Part shown: positions 1 to 8,392 of the stretch, piece by piece | How positions within the stretch are numbered: position 1 is the stretch's first letter | Layout of the letters: every line of letters begins with the position of its first letter | Source of the DNA: Rhodobacter sp. SGA-6-6 | Lineage (GTDB): Bacteria > Pseudomonadota > Alphaproteobacteria > Rhodobacterales > Rhodobacteraceae | DNA: 64,000 bases | Reading direction: 5' to 3' | Assembly: GCF_011043545.1 (NCBI RefSeq) | Contig: NZ_JAAKGP010000002.1 | Span: 186,001-250,000, forward strand | Notes under the pieces: generated by a model | What the model saw: only the letters and a program-made list of their open reading frames with translations | Databases searched by the model: none | What the model was told of the DNA's origin: nothing | Translations under genes and position numbers: made by a program

Positions 1-846
1 CGCCCGGCGCGCGAGGTGGCGGGCGACCACTGGGTCGTCCGCGGCGACCGCGGCATCACCTATGCCGCCACCCCGGGCGAGAAGACCCGGATCACCGCCG
101 GGACCTTCTGGCCCGAGGATTATACCGGCGAGCCGCAAATCAGCTTCTCGGCCACGGAAGGCGCGGAGATGGGGCTGAAACTGGGCGACCGGATCACCGT
201 CAACATCCTCGGCCGCGACATCACCGCGGTGGTCACCTCCTTCCGCGAGGTGGATTTCTCCAACGCCGGCATGGGCTTCGTGATGACGCTGAACCCTTCC
301 GCGCTGGCCGGCGCCCCGCATACCCATATCGCCACCGTCTACGCGCCGCCGGAGGCCGAGGCGACGATCCTTCGCGAGGTGACGAAGACCTGGCCCAACG
401 TCACCGCCATCCGCATCCGCGAGGCGGTGGACCGGGTGGCCGAGGCGCTGTCGGCCATCGCCACCGCCACCGCCTGGGCGGCGGCGGGAACGCTGCTGAC
501 CGGCTTCATCGTGCTGATCGGCGCGGCGGCGGCGGGCGAACGGGCCCGCATCTACGAGGCCGCGATCCTTAAAACCCTAGGCGCCACCCGCGCCCGCATC
601 CTGATCAGCTTCGCGCTGCGGGCGGGGCTGCTGGGGGCGGCGGCGGGGGTGGTCGCGGTGGCGGCGGGCGGCATCGCCGGCTGGGCGGTGATGCGCTTCG
701 TGATGGAGACGGATTACGTCTTCGAGCCGGTCTCGGCGCTGGCCATCGTCGCGGGGGGGATCATCGCCACGCTGCTGGCGGGCCTCGTCTTCGCCGCACG
801 GCCGCTGTCGGCCCGTCCGGCGCAGGTGCTGCGGGCGCAGGATTAG
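1..846 (+). CDS. FtsX-type ABC transporter permease, C-terminal part (5' truncated by window)
   Basis: The frame is open from the first base, so only the last 281 residues are visible and the natural start lies upstream. The visible part begins with a soluble, extracytoplasmic-type stretch containing GLKLGDRITVNILGR. It then has an FtsX-like membrane module with hydrophobic segments near visible residues 155-180, 200-230 and 243-268. Between the first two sits the conserved cytoplasmic loop EAAILKTLGATRARI, diagnostic of MacB/FtsX/YbbP-type permeases. Such permeases use a separate ATPase to drive lipoprotein or lipid handling at the inner membrane. That ATPase is probably encoded upstream, outside the window. 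The substrate cannot be told from this fragment. Confidence 0.85.
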   Translation, partial: RPAREVAGDHWVVRGDRGITYAATPGEKTRITAGTFWPEDYTGEPQISFSATEGAEMGLKLGDRITVNILGRDITAVVTSFREVDFSNAGMGFVMTLNPSALAGAPHTHIATVYAPPEAEATILREVTKTWPNVTAIRIREAVDRVAEALSAIATATAWAAAGTLLTGFIVLIGAAAAGERARIYEAAILKTLGATRARILISFALRAGLLGAAAGVVAVAAGGIAGWAVMRFVMETDYVFEPVSALAIVAGGIIATLLAGLVFAARPLSARPAQVLRAQD

Positions 847-861
847 GAAACCGTCGGCATT

Positions 862-918
862 GGTGGGGTGGAACCCCACGCTACGTCGACTTCCGGTAGG
901 GTGGGGTTCCACCCCACC
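862..918. repeat. REP-like inverted pair (locus R1)
   Basis: Two 23-nt copies of the window's short palindromic element face each other: 862-884 (ends CTAC) and 896-918 (starts GTAG), separated by 11 nt. Each copy is itself a hairpin with GGTGGGG/CCCCACC arms; the left copy has one mismatch. The pair lies between the convergent permease and kinase-like genes, where it may also act as a terminator. Confidence 0.8.
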
Positions 919-923
919 ACGGC

Positions 924-1652
924 CTACCCCTGCCGCCGCAGCCAGGGCAGCACCAGCGTCAGCGCCCGCAACTCCCGGCTTTGCGGCCGGAACAGAAGCA
1001 GCGCCCGCCCCAGCCAGCCGAGCGGCGCCAGCAGAAGCGCCAGCCGCCCCGCCCGGGCCAAGGCCCCCGGCGGCCCCTCCGCACGATAGCCGGCGAAGGC
1101 GGCTTCCAGCCAGCGGGCGTCCTCCGGCCAGCGGGCGAAAGCGCTCTGCGCCAGCACCATCAGGTCCGCCGCCTGCCGCAGCCCGCCCGGCCGCGCGGCG
1201 CGGAAGCGTTCGAGGTCGATGAACCGCACCTGCGCGCCGTCCCAGCAGATGTCGCGCACCGCGGGGCGGCCATGCACCATGCCCGCCAGATGCAGCCGCG
1301 CCAGCGCCTGCCCCGCCGCTTCCATCGCCCGCAGCTTCCCGGCCTCGGCAAGGCCCGGATCGGCCACCACCTGCGGCAGCACCGGGCCGGCGTCGGGCAG
1401 GACGATCCAGCCCGGCCCCTCCATCTCGACCCCCGCCACCGGCAGGCCCTGCGCCTGCAAGGCCCGAATCCCCTCGCGCTCGGCGGCGAAGCTGCGGGCC
1501 GGGTCGCCCTTCTGCAGCCGCATCCGGCCCGCCAGGCGCTCCACCCGTTTCAGCCAGAACCGCCGCCCGTCCGCCAGCTCCAGCGGCCGCACCCGGGCCG
1601 GAGGCTGGTCCAGCGCCTCCTCCACCGCCCGTTCCAGATCGGGGTCGGCCAT
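924..1652 (-). CDS. Kinase-like protein (Kdo/APH-type phosphotransferase fold)
   Basis: A 242-residue protein starting at the ATG 4 nt after the hemC stop, so the two are probably co-transcribed. An upstream in-frame extension would overlap hemC and is not used. It resembles small Rhodobacteraceae proteins related to lipopolysaccharide core (Kdo/WaaP-like) and aminoglycoside phosphotransferases. There is a Lys-containing N-terminal lobe (RRFWLKRVERL), then a catalytic-loop-like segment MVHGRPAVRDICW and a metal-binding-like FIDLERF. The usual HxD catalytic Asp is replaced: the loop reads HGR. A hydrophobic C-terminal tail (LALLLAPLGWLGRALLLF) suggests membrane association. The substrate is unknown and activity is uncertain. 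Confidence 0.6.
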   Translation of the reverse strand: MADPDLERAVEEALDQPPARVRPLELADGRRFWLKRVERLAGRMRLQKGDPARSFAAEREGIRALQAQGLPVAGVEMEGPGWIVLPDAGPVLPQVVADPGLAEAGKLRAMEAAGQALARLHLAGMVHGRPAVRDICWDGAQVRFIDLERFRAARPGGLRQAADLMVLAQSAFARWPEDARWLEAAFAGYRAEGPPGALARAGRLALLLAPLGWLGRALLLFRPQSRELRALTLVLPWLRRQG

Positions 1653-1656
1653 GCCT

Positions 1657-2592
1657 TCAGCCGAAGAAGCCCGGGCCTGCCCGGCCCAGCAGCTCCCCGG
1701 CCAGCGCCACGCCCATGGCGGCGCCATCGCCCGCGGCCCCGCGGACCTCGCCCGCGACCGAGGCGCTGCCGTCCGGCCGCAGGATTTCCCCGCGCAGCCA
1801 GAGCCTGTCGCCCTCCAGCACCGCCAGCCCGGCGATCGGCGTCTGGCAGGAACCGTCGAGCCGGGTCAGGAAGGCCCGCTCCGCCGCCAGCCGCAGCCCG
1901 GTCGGCCCGTGATGGATCGCCGCCAGCATCGCCGCCACGCGGGTATCGCCGACACGCCGCTCCACCCCGATGGCACCCTGGGCACAGGCCGGCAGCATCT
2001 CCTCCGGCGCGATGGCGGAGCGGGCGACATGCGCCATGCCCAGCCGGGTCAGCCCGGCCATGGCCAGGAAGGTGGCGTCCGCCACCCCTTCCTCCAGCTT
2101 GCGCATCCTTGTCTGGACGTTGCCGCGGAACTCCACCAGCTGCAGGTCCGGCCGCCGCAGCTTCAGCTGCGCCCGCCGCCGCAGCGAGGAGGAGCCGACC
2201 ACCGCGCCCTGCGGCAGGTCCTGCAGCCGCGCCGCCCGCGGGCTGACGAAGCCGTCGCGCACGTCGGCGCGTTCCAGATAGCAGTCCAGCACCAGCCCCT
2301 CGGGCTGCAGCGTCGGCATGTCCTTCATCGAATGGACGGCGATGTCGATGGCGCCGTCCTGCAACGCCTCCTCGATCTCGCGGGTGAACAGGCCCTTGCC
2401 GCCGATCTCGCGCAGCGCCTTGTCCTGGATCTGGTCGCCAGTGACCTTGATCACCACGGTCTCGAAAGCCGCCTCGGGCAGGGCGAAGGCCGCCATCAGG
2501 CAGCGCCGCACCTCATGCGCCTGCCACAGCGCAAGCGGAGAGCCGCGGGTTCCGATCTTCAGCGGGCGGTCGGGGGAGGGCATGTCGCTCAT
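1657..2592 (-). CDS. hemC: Porphobilinogen deaminase (hydroxymethylbilane synthase)
   Basis: Polymerises four porphobilinogen units into hydroxymethylbilane in the cytosolic tetrapyrrole pathway. The 311-residue length matches the family. The N-terminal IGTRGSPLALWQA, the active-site HSMKD (residues 87-91, Asp91 catalytic) and the dipyrromethane-cofactor Cys249 in DGSCQTPIAG are all present. The start at 2592 (MSDMPSPD) is the first ATG; a second ATG three codons later is equally possible because neither has a strong ribosome site. It lies 4 nt upstream of the kinase-like gene and about 1 kb from the divergently oriented hemE. Confidence 0.97.
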   Translation of the reverse strand: MSDMPSPDRPLKIGTRGSPLALWQAHEVRRCLMAAFALPEAAFETVVIKVTGDQIQDKALREIGGKGLFTREIEEALQDGAIDIAVHSMKDMPTLQPEGLVLDCYLERADVRDGFVSPRAARLQDLPQGAVVGSSSLRRRAQLKLRRPDLQLVEFRGNVQTRMRKLEEGVADATFLAMAGLTRLGMAHVARSAIAPEEMLPACAQGAIGVERRVGDTRVAAMLAAIHHGPTGLRLAAERAFLTRLDGSCQTPIAGLAVLEGDRLWLRGEILRPDGSASVAGEVRGAAGDGAAMGVALAGELLGRAGPGFFG

Positions 2593-2669
2593 GATGCCTT
2601 GGCCTAGCGCAGCGGGGGCGCAAGGGCAACTGTCCGCCGCGCCGCAGCCGTGCCATCACCTCTCCGCCA

Positions 2670-2894
2670 GGCCCGGGCGGGGATGAGGCGAGGCACTGCC
2701 TCGCCCCCGCCCGTGCGAAACGGTTCAACCGGAGACGGTGCAGCCCTGAACCCCGAGAGGCCAGCGCCCGGCCGGGCGGGCGAGAAGCGCCCGCCGAGGG
2801 GCGGGCGGGCGCTGGCCGGGCCTTGAGGGCCCGGCCGGACAAGGGGAAGCGTTGCGCGGTGGCGAAGGCGATGGCCTTCGCCAGAGAGACCGGG
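2670..2894. repeat. Long structured intergenic repeat, copy A
   Basis: The 326-nt gap between hemC and the next minus-strand gene holds a ~225-nt element nearly repeated at 28566-28786. It contains four hairpins: GGCGAGGCA/TGCCTCGCC at 2687-2705, a long stem starting GGCCAGCGCCCG (2759-2770 with 2806-2817), CCGGGCC/GGCCCGG at 2816-2834, and GGCGAAGG/CCTTCGCC at 2861-2882. Stem parts are better conserved between the copies than loops. No convincing gene lies here; minus-strand frames across it look like GC-rich artefacts. Confidence 0.75.
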
Positions 2895-2918
2895 CAAGAA
2901 ACGGCGGATGCCGATCTC

Positions 2919-3407
2919 CTAGCGCGCCAGCTTCGCCTTGCGCTCGGCCTGTTTCGCCGCCCCGCGGAAGGCCGCCCAGAGCATCACCCGCATCGCCAGC
3001 ACCTGGAAGACGCCGATCCCCAGCAGGACCAGGGCGAAGATCTTCAGGTCCTCGTCGGTGGGGCTGCTGCCCAGCATCTCGGTCAGCAGGCCGGCCTTCC
3101 AGGCCAGCACCAGCAACCCGATCTGGACCGCCAGCGTCAGCAGCGTCCACAGCACCGCCATCGCCCAGGCCCGGCCCGAGGCGGGCCGCGCGCCCTCGCG
3201 CTGATACCAGACCTGCCCGACGGCCATCGCCGCGAAGATCGGCACCAGGAAGCCCATGGCGTTCGACTGCGGCGAGAAGCCGAGGAACCGCTCCGCCAGC
3301 CAGAACAGCAGCCAGACCAGCAGGATGCCGCCGACCAGGAAGGCCAGGAACATGCCGGTCAGCTTCGCACCGGACAGGCGGGGGGCGGGGGAAATCGGGT
3401 CGGACAT
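2919..3407 (-). CDS. Four-helix membrane protein, ABZJ_00895-like
   Basis: A 162-residue integral membrane protein with hydrophobic segments near residues 17-40, 50-68, 80-105 and 122-145 and a basic C-terminal tail rich in Lys/Arg/Ala. The start is the ATG at 3407 (MSDPISPAP), preceded by AAGGAG; the longer upstream frame is not supported. The segment after the second helix, [18 protein letters not shown], resembles the small membrane family annotated ABZJ_00895, whose function is unknown. It is divergent from hemE, sharing a 193-nt intergenic region, and no functional link is evident. Confidence 0.7.
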   Translation of the reverse strand: MSDPISPAPRLSGAKLTGMFLAFLVGGILLVWLLFWLAERFLGFSPQSNAMGFLVPIFAAMAVGQVWYQREGARPASGRAWAMAVLWTLLTLAVQIGLLVLAWKAGLLTEMLGSSPTDEDLKIFALVLLGIGVFQVLAMRVMLWAAFRGAAKQAERKAKLAR

Positions 3408-3600
3408 CGGAAACTCCTTGCAACTGCGGGATGTCTTCCTGCCCGGCCCGGCGTCCGGGCGCAACCCGCCTTCGACCCGGGGTAAAGGTCTCCCCACCCG
3501 CCGCGGCATTGCGGCGCGTTTCCGGCCGCCCCGGCCGAGGGGGCTTGCAAAGCAACGGCTTTCGCGTCAGGCGGAGGGGCAGCACGATCCGGGGAAGACC

Positions 3601-4632
3601 ATGAGCCAGAAGACCATCCTGCGCGCCCTTGCCGGCGAGACGCTGCCGGTGCCGCCGGTGTGGATGATGCGGCAGGCGGGCCGCTACCTGCCGGAATACC
3701 GCGCCACCCGGGCGCAGGCGGGCGACTTCCTGTCGCTGTGCTACACGCCGGACCTTGCCGCCGAGGTCACGCTGCAGCCGATCCGCCGCTTCGGCTTCGA
3801 CGCCGCCATCCTGTTCGCCGACATCCTGCTCTTGCCGCAGGCCCTCGGCCCGAAACTGTGGTTCGAGGCCGGCGAGGGCCCGCGGATGGAGACCACCACC
3901 ACCCCGGCGCAGGTCGCCGCCCTGCGCCCGGCCGGGGCGATCCACGACACGCTGGCCCCGGTCTACGAGACCCTGCGCATCCTGTCGCGCGAATTGCCGA
4001 AGGAAACCACGCTGATCGGCTTCGCCGGCGCACCCTGGACCGTGGTCACCTACATGATCGCCGGCCGCGGCAAGGACGACCAGGCCGGCGCCCATGCGCT
4101 GAAGGCCGCCGACCGCGCCACCTTCGAGGCGCTGATCGACCGCATCACCGAGGCGACGATCCTCTACCTCTCCGCCCAGGTCGAGGCCGGGGCCGAGGTG
4201 ATCAAGCTGTTCGACAGCTGGGCCGGCTCCCTGAAAGGCCAGGACTTCGCCGATTTCGCGGTGAAGCCGGTCGCGCGCATCATCTCGGCGCTGAAGGACC
4301 AGCACCCCGGCCTGCCCGTCATCGCCTTCCCGCGCGAGGCCGGGCCGGGATACATCGGCTTCGCCGCCGCCACCGGCGCCGATTGCGTCGCCGTGGACAA
4401 TTCCGTCACCCCGGAATGGGCGGCCGAGCATGTCCAGCCCGGCGGCTGCGTGCAGGGCAACCTCGACCCGCGCCACATGGTGACCGGGGGCGAGGCGCTG
4501 GTGCGCGAGACCCGGCGGGTGGTCGACGCCTTCCGCAACGGGCCGCATATCTTCAACCTCGGCCACGGCATCACGCCGGATGCCGACCCGGCCAACGTGC
4601 AGCTGATGCTCGACACCATCCGGTCCGCCTGA
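3601..4632 (+). CDS. hemE: Uroporphyrinogen decarboxylase
   Basis: Converts uroporphyrinogen III to coproporphyrinogen III, the substrate of HemF and HemN in this window. It is 343 residues, normal for the family. The start at 3601 ([10 protein letters not shown]) is followed by the signature [13 protein letters not shown] at residues 22-34. The second signature region [16 protein letters not shown] and the late [13 protein letters not shown] segment are also intact. Four bases separate it from the next gene, so the two may be co-transcribed. The upstream 193 nt contain no DnaA-box cluster or AT-rich tract, unlike the hemE-linked origin of Caulobacter. Confidence 0.98.
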   Translation: MSQKTILRALAGETLPVPPVWMMRQAGRYLPEYRATRAQAGDFLSLCYTPDLAAEVTLQPIRRFGFDAAILFADILLLPQALGPKLWFEAGEGPRMETTTTPAQVAALRPAGAIHDTLAPVYETLRILSRELPKETTLIGFAGAPWTVVTYMIAGRGKDDQAGAHALKAADRATFEALIDRITEATILYLSAQVEAGAEVIKLFDSWAGSLKGQDFADFAVKPVARIISALKDQHPGLPVIAFPREAGPGYIGFAAATGADCVAVDNSVTPEWAAEHVQPGGCVQGNLDPRHMVTGGEALVRETRRVVDAFRNGPHIFNLGHGITPDADPANVQLMLDTIRSA

Positions 4633-4636
4633 TCCC

Positions 4637-5560
4637 ATGCGCCGCTGGCTTCTCCTTGCCGTCCTGGCGCTGGCCGCCGTCTGTGCCGGTCTCTGGGCCA
4701 CCGGCCTGGCCGGGCTGGCGCAGGCCTGGATCGCCATGCAGGGCCAGCGCGCCGAATGGCAGGACAAGGGCCTCTGGCTGCCGCATTACCGTGCCGCCGT
4801 CGAGGCGCGGAAGATCGAGGGGCTGTCGGACAACGTCTCCGGCCTGACCTTCTCGGCCGCGACCGGCACGCTGTTCACCGTCACCAACCGCCCGCCGCAG
4901 GTGGCCGAGCTGTCGCCCGAGGGCCGGCTTCTCCGCAGCTTCCCGCTGCAGGGCGCCGAGGACCCCGAGGGCATCACCCATGTCGGCGGCGACCGCTTCA
5001 TCATCGCAGACGAGGGGCGGGACCGGCTGTCCTGGGTGACGATCACCCCGGCGACCACCGCGCTGGACATCGCGCAGGCGCCGCATCTGACGCTGGACTT
5101 CGCCGCGCAGGACAACATGGGCTTCGAGGGCGTCTCCTGGGATGCCGCCGGGCACCGGCTGGTGCTGGTGCAGGAGATGTGGCCGGTGCGGGTGCTGTCC
5201 GTCACCGGGATCGAGGAGACGCTGGCCGGGGGCAGCATGGCGCTCGGCATCCACGAATGGGCGCCCTCGGCGGGCCATGCCTTCCTGGCCGCCGACCTGT
5301 CCTCGGTCACCCTGCACGAGGCGACCGGCAACCTGGTCCTCCTCAGCCACATGAACGCCGCGCTTTACGAATACGCGCCGGAGGGCGAGATCGTCAGCGT
5401 CCTGCCGCTCTGGCGCGGATGGGCCGGGCTGGCCGAGGGCATTCCGCAGGCCGAGGGCGTGGCGGTCGGCGCGGCGGGCGAGATCTACATCGTCTCGGAG
5501 CCGAACCTGTTCTACCGGCTGGACGGCCAGCCTGCCGCCCTCTGGGCGAAGGGCGGCTGA
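4637..5560 (+). CDS. SdiA-regulated (YjiK-like) beta-propeller protein
   Basis: A 307-residue protein with an N-terminal membrane anchor or uncleaved signal (residues 1-32) followed by a predicted extracytoplasmic beta-propeller. The segments GLSDNVSGLTFSAATGTLF, EDPEGITHVGGDRFIIADE and NMGFEGVSWD fit the SdiA-regulated domain of YjiK-type proteins. The family's biochemical role is not established; some members bind Ca2+. The gene starts 4 nt after hemE and its stop overlaps the start of the following transporter (TGATG), suggesting a three-gene transcript. Confidence 0.8.
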   Translation: MRRWLLLAVLALAAVCAGLWATGLAGLAQAWIAMQGQRAEWQDKGLWLPHYRAAVEARKIEGLSDNVSGLTFSAATGTLFTVTNRPPQVAELSPEGRLLRSFPLQGAEDPEGITHVGGDRFIIADEGRDRLSWVTITPATTALDIAQAPHLTLDFAAQDNMGFEGVSWDAAGHRLVLVQEMWPVRVLSVTGIEETLAGGSMALGIHEWAPSAGHAFLAADLSSVTLHEATGNLVLLSHMNAALYEYAPEGEIVSVLPLWRGWAGLAEGIPQAEGVAVGAAGEIYIVSEPNLFYRLDGQPAALWAKGG

Positions 5561-6459
5561 TGCTGCCCCTCTGGGCCTGGGCCACGCTGGCGGGGGCGGT
5601 GGCGCAAACGGGGCGCAACGCCGCCCAGTCCGGGCTGACGGCGAGGCTGGGCACGCTGGGGGCGGCCAACACCCGCTTCCTGTTCGGCCTGCCCTTCGCC
5701 TGCCTGTTCCTGGCCCTCGCGCTCTGGATCACCGGCGAGGCTCTGCCGCGGCTGACGCTGCCGGCACTGGCCTGGACCGTCACCGGCGCGCTCGCGCAGA
5801 TCACCGCCACGGCGATGATGCTGCAGGCGATGCGGTCGCAGGGCTTCGGGCTGGTGACCGCCTGGCTGAAGGTCGAACCCGTGCTGGTGGCGCTGGCGGG
5901 CTGGCTGCTTCTGGGCGATCCGCTGACCTGGCCGATGCTGGGCGCCATCGCGGTGGCCGTGGCCGGGGTTCTGGTGCTGACGCTGAAGCCCGGCGGCAGC
6001 CGGGCGATGCTGACCGGGATCGGCCCCGCCGTGCCGGGGCTGGCCGCCGGCTTCGCCTTCGGGCTGGCCGCCATCGGCTTCCGCGGCGGCATCACCGCCC
6101 TGCCCGAGGGCAGCTTCCTGATCCGGGCGCTGGCGATGCTGGCGCTGTCGCTGGCGGTGCAGAGCCTGGTGCTCGGCCTCTGGCTCTGGCTGCGCGCCCG
6201 CCCGGCGCTGACCGGCAGCTTCCGGTCCTGGGCGCCCTCGCTGGCGGCGGGCTTCCTCGGCGCGCTGGCCTCGGCCTTCTGGTTCATCGCCTTCTCGCTG
6301 ACCACCGCCGCCAATGTCCGCACCCTGGCGCTGGTGGAGGTGGTGCTGGCGCTGGCCGTCGCCCGCTTCGCCTTCGGCCAGCGGACCACGGCGCGGCAGA
6401 TGGGCGGGATCGCGCTGCTGTTGGCGGGCGTGGTCCTGCTGCTGCGGGCGTCGCCGTAG
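5560..6459 (+). CDS. EamA/DMT-superfamily transporter
   Basis: A 299-residue inner-membrane protein with about ten hydrophobic helices arranged as two EamA repeats (roughly residues 5-140 and 150-295). This is the usual design of drug/metabolite exporters such as RhaT/YdcZ-type carriers. Each half ends in a pair of Gly/Ala-rich helices (GAIAVAVAGVLVLTL and MGGIALLLAGVVLLLRA). The ATG overlaps the stop of the beta-propeller gene by one base, implying translational coupling. The substrate cannot be predicted. Confidence 0.88.
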   Translation: MLPLWAWATLAGAVAQTGRNAAQSGLTARLGTLGAANTRFLFGLPFACLFLALALWITGEALPRLTLPALAWTVTGALAQITATAMMLQAMRSQGFGLVTAWLKVEPVLVALAGWLLLGDPLTWPMLGAIAVAVAGVLVLTLKPGGSRAMLTGIGPAVPGLAAGFAFGLAAIGFRGGITALPEGSFLIRALAMLALSLAVQSLVLGLWLWLRARPALTGSFRSWAPSLAAGFLGALASAFWFIAFSLTTAANVRTLALVEVVLALAVARFAFGQRTTARQMGGIALLLAGVVLLLRASP

Positions 6460-6473
6460 CAACCACCAGACCC

Positions 6474-6548
6474 GTCCCGGGCTTGACCCGGGACCTCGCC
6501 CCAAACCGCGGAACGCTGGAAAGAGAGGTCCCGGGCTTGACCCGGGAC
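6474..6548. repeat. Two direct copies of a 21-nt palindrome
   Basis: Bases 6474-6494 and 6528-6548 are identical 21-nt copies of a palindrome with arms GTCCCGGG and CCCGGGAC around a GCTTGA-like centre. They lie just after the transporter stop and can form two hairpins. The same motif type is a common dispersed intergenic element in Rhodobacteraceae genomes; here it may terminate the hemE-side transcript. Confidence 0.75.
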
Positions 6549-6570
6549 GGGTGTTCATCCGCACCCCCCC

Positions 6571-6590
6571 AGGGCGGGGTTCACCCCGCC
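6571..6590. repeat. REP-like element, single partial copy (locus R2)
   Basis: A 20-nt copy of the GGCGGGG/CCCCGCC palindrome, lacking an intact GTAG head. Its TCA at 6581-6583 is the stop codon (TGA) of the following minus-strand gene. Confidence 0.7.
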
Positions 6591-6937
6591 ATCATCGCCC
6601 CGCCCAGCATCCCCCGCAGCGCCTCCAGCGCCTCTGCGGCATCCTCGCAGCCCGGGCCGATCCGCACCGCCACCGAGCCGGCATAGCCGAAGGCCGCGGC
6701 CTTGCCCGGGCGCAGGGCGATCTCCAGCCCCTTCGGCCCCTCGGTCACCCGTTCCACCGCATCCTCGGCACCGAAGCTTTCGTCGTTGACCTCCAGCCAG
6801 ACCGGGCCGCCGCCGAGCGGCTGGCGGAACAGCACATAGGGCTCGTCCTCGCCCTCCCCCTCGGCGAAGCCGACGAAAAGCATCCCGTCATCCTCGACGA
6901 CCGAGCCATAGGCCGCCTTCACCACGATATCCGCCAT
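6581..6937 (-). CDS. Small acidic protein, possibly Imm10-like
   Basis: 118 residues, acidic, no signal peptide or membrane segment. The pattern MLFVGFAEGEGEDEPYVLF, then WLEVNDES, then GLEIALRPGKAAAFG with a final VRIG strand resembles the Imm10 immunity-protein fold (small beta-rich proteins often beside polymorphic toxins). No toxin gene is nearby, so an immunity role is not supported by context. It lies downstream of hemF on the same strand with 45 nt between them, including a hairpin. Its stop codon sits inside a REP-like repeat. The assignment is tentative. Confidence 0.65.
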   Translation of the reverse strand: MADIVVKAAYGSVVEDDGMLFVGFAEGEGEDEPYVLFRQPLGGGPVWLEVNDESFGAEDAVERVTEGPKGLEIALRPGKAAAFGYAGSVAVRIGPGCEDAAEALEALRGMLGGAMMAG

Positions 6938-6957
6938 CCCGGCCCCTTCCTTCCCTC

Positions 6958-6978
6958 CTGATTTTCGCCGAAAATCAG
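6958..6978. terminator. Palindrome after hemF
   Basis: A 10-nt arm palindrome with one central base (CTGATTTTCG-C-CGAAAATCAG), 4 nt after the hemF stop. The AT-rich arms around a CGCCG core are shared with 14267-14287. It probably acts as a transcription terminator for hemF. Confidence 0.6.
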
Positions 6979-6982
6979 CCCG

Positions 6983-7849
6983 TCACGGCCATTTCGCCAC
7001 CGGCGGCAGGCTCATCAGCACCGCATTGGCGTCATGGCCCGTCTCCAGCCCGAATTTCGTGCCGCGGTCGTAGACCAGGTTGTATTCGGCATAAAGCCCG
7101 CGGTGGACCAGCTGCACCTCGCGCTCGGCCTCGCCCCAGGGGGTCCCCAGCCGCCGTTCGGTCACCGGCAGGAAGGCGGGCAGGAAGGCCTCGCCCACGG
7201 CTTGCGTGAAGGCGAAGTCGGCCTCCCAGTCGCCGGTATTCAGGTCGTCGTAGAAGATGCCGCCGACGCCACGGGCGCGGCCGCGGTGGGGGACGAAGAA
7301 ATATTCGTCCGCCCAGGCCTTGAAGCGGGGGTAGTAGTCCGGCGCATGGGCGTCGCAGGCGCGCTTCATCTCGGCATGGAAATGGGCGGTGTCCTCGGCA
7401 TATTCGATGCAGGGGTTCAGGTCGGCGCCGCCGCCGAACCACCAGGCCCCCGGGGTCCAGAACATCCGGGTGTTCATGTGAACGGCGGGCGTATGCGGGT
7501 TGGCCATATGGGCGACGAGGGAAATCCCACTGGCCCAGAACCGCGGGTCCTGCGCCATCCCCGGCACGCCGCGCGCCGCCATCGCGGCCTGTGCGCGTTC
7601 CCCCAATCGGCCATGAACCGCCGACCAGTTGACGCCGACCTTCTCGAAAACCCGGCCGCCGCGCAGCACCGACATCAGGCCGCCGCCACCATCCGGGCGG
7701 GTGGTCGGCGTCACCTCGAAGCGCACGGGGGGCGTGCCCGGCGCGGTCGCCCTAGCCTCAAGCCCCTCGAAAGCCTCGACAATCCGGTCGCGCAGGGCAT
7801 GGAACCAAGTGGCCGCCCTGTCCTTCCGCGCCTCGAAATCCGTCTCCAT
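6983..7849 (-). CDS. hemF: Oxygen-dependent coproporphyrinogen III oxidase
   Basis: Catalyses the aerobic oxidative decarboxylation of coproporphyrinogen III to protoporphyrinogen IX. The 288 residues match the family, with the signatures VHMNTRMFW, FGGGADLNPCI and YNLVYDRGTKFGL intact, as are the conserved His residues near HMANPHTPAVHMN. It complements the O2-independent HemN encoded at 24.5 kb, so both oxygen regimes are covered. It is followed by a palindrome and a small gene on the same strand. Confidence 0.97.
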   Translation of the reverse strand: METDFEARKDRAATWFHALRDRIVEAFEGLEARATAPGTPPVRFEVTPTTRPDGGGGLMSVLRGGRVFEKVGVNWSAVHGRLGERAQAAMAARGVPGMAQDPRFWASGISLVAHMANPHTPAVHMNTRMFWTPGAWWFGGGADLNPCIEYAEDTAHFHAEMKRACDAHAPDYYPRFKAWADEYFFVPHRGRARGVGGIFYDDLNTGDWEADFAFTQAVGEAFLPAFLPVTERRLGTPWGEAEREVQLVHRGLYAEYNLVYDRGTKFGLETGHDANAVLMSLPPVAKWP

Positions 7850-7972
7850 CGCCGCCTCCTGCTGCCGCCCGGGCCTCTCCTACCACCGCTTGCCGTCCCG
7901 GCCAACGCGGCGTTTGGCATGGCCCTGCGCCGGGGCTAGACTCGCGGCAACCCCCAATGCGAGTCGCCCGGA

Positions 7973-8374
7973 ATGAAACGTCTTCTTCCCCTGACCCTTC
8001 TCCTTGTCGCCGCCTGCGGCACGCCGCAGGAACAATGCATCGCCCGCAACACCCGCGACCTGCGCACGGTGGAGCGGCTGATCGCCGAATCCGAGGCCAA
8101 CCTGAAGCGCGGCTATGCGCTGGAGAAACGGACGGAAAGATACCGCACCTTCGTGCCCTGCCTCTTGCCCTCGCCGCCCGATGCCAACGGCAATCCGCAG
8201 CCGCCGCGCCGGACGATGTGCCCGGACACCGAGACCCGCACCTATACCGTGCCGAAGTCGATCGACCTCGACCTGGAGGCGCGCAAGCTGGCGCAGCTGA
8301 AGGACAAGCGCCGGCAGTTGCTGCGCGCGGCGGAGCCGGTGATCGCGCAATGCAAGGCCCAGTATCCCGAGTGA
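7973..8374 (+). CDS. Putative lipoprotein
   Basis: 133 residues with a lipoprotein signal peptide: basic start MKRLL, hydrophobic core and lipobox LVAAC, with Cys15 as the predicted lipidation site. The mature part is charged and rich in Arg/Glu, with Cys residues at about 22, 62, 82 and 127 and a probable helical segment (LDLEARKLAQLKDKRRQLL). It has no recognised domain. Its stop is followed at once by a perfect 15-bp repeat of the gene's last bases (8375-8389). Function unknown; probably an envelope protein. Confidence 0.75.
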   Translation: MKRLLPLTLLLVAACGTPQEQCIARNTRDLRTVERLIAESEANLKRGYALEKRTERYRTFVPCLLPSPPDANGNPQPPRRTMCPDTETRTYTVPKSIDLDLEARKLAQLKDKRRQLLRAAEPVIAQCKAQYPE

Positions 8375-8389
8375 CAGTATCCCGAGTGA
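8360..8389. repeat. 15-bp perfect tandem duplication across a stop codon
   Basis: Bases 8360-8374, including the TGA of the lipoprotein gene, are repeated exactly at 8375-8389. The duplication leaves the protein unchanged and adds 15 nt before the convergent SDR gene. Confidence 0.9.
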
Positions 8390-8392
8390 TGA

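Noticed and set aside
2513-2897. Minus-strand proteins encoded across long repeat copy A (and 28580-28963 across copy B)
   Set aside because: They are Ala/Arg/Pro-rich, cut across hairpins, differ in frame structure between copies and lack ribosome sites; a structured repeat fits better. Residual similarity of the translated copies is expected from DNA similarity.
3408-3600. Chromosome origin next to hemE, as in Caulobacter
   Set aside because: The gap is GC-rich, has no DnaA-box cluster and lacks the usual origin-linked genes nearby.
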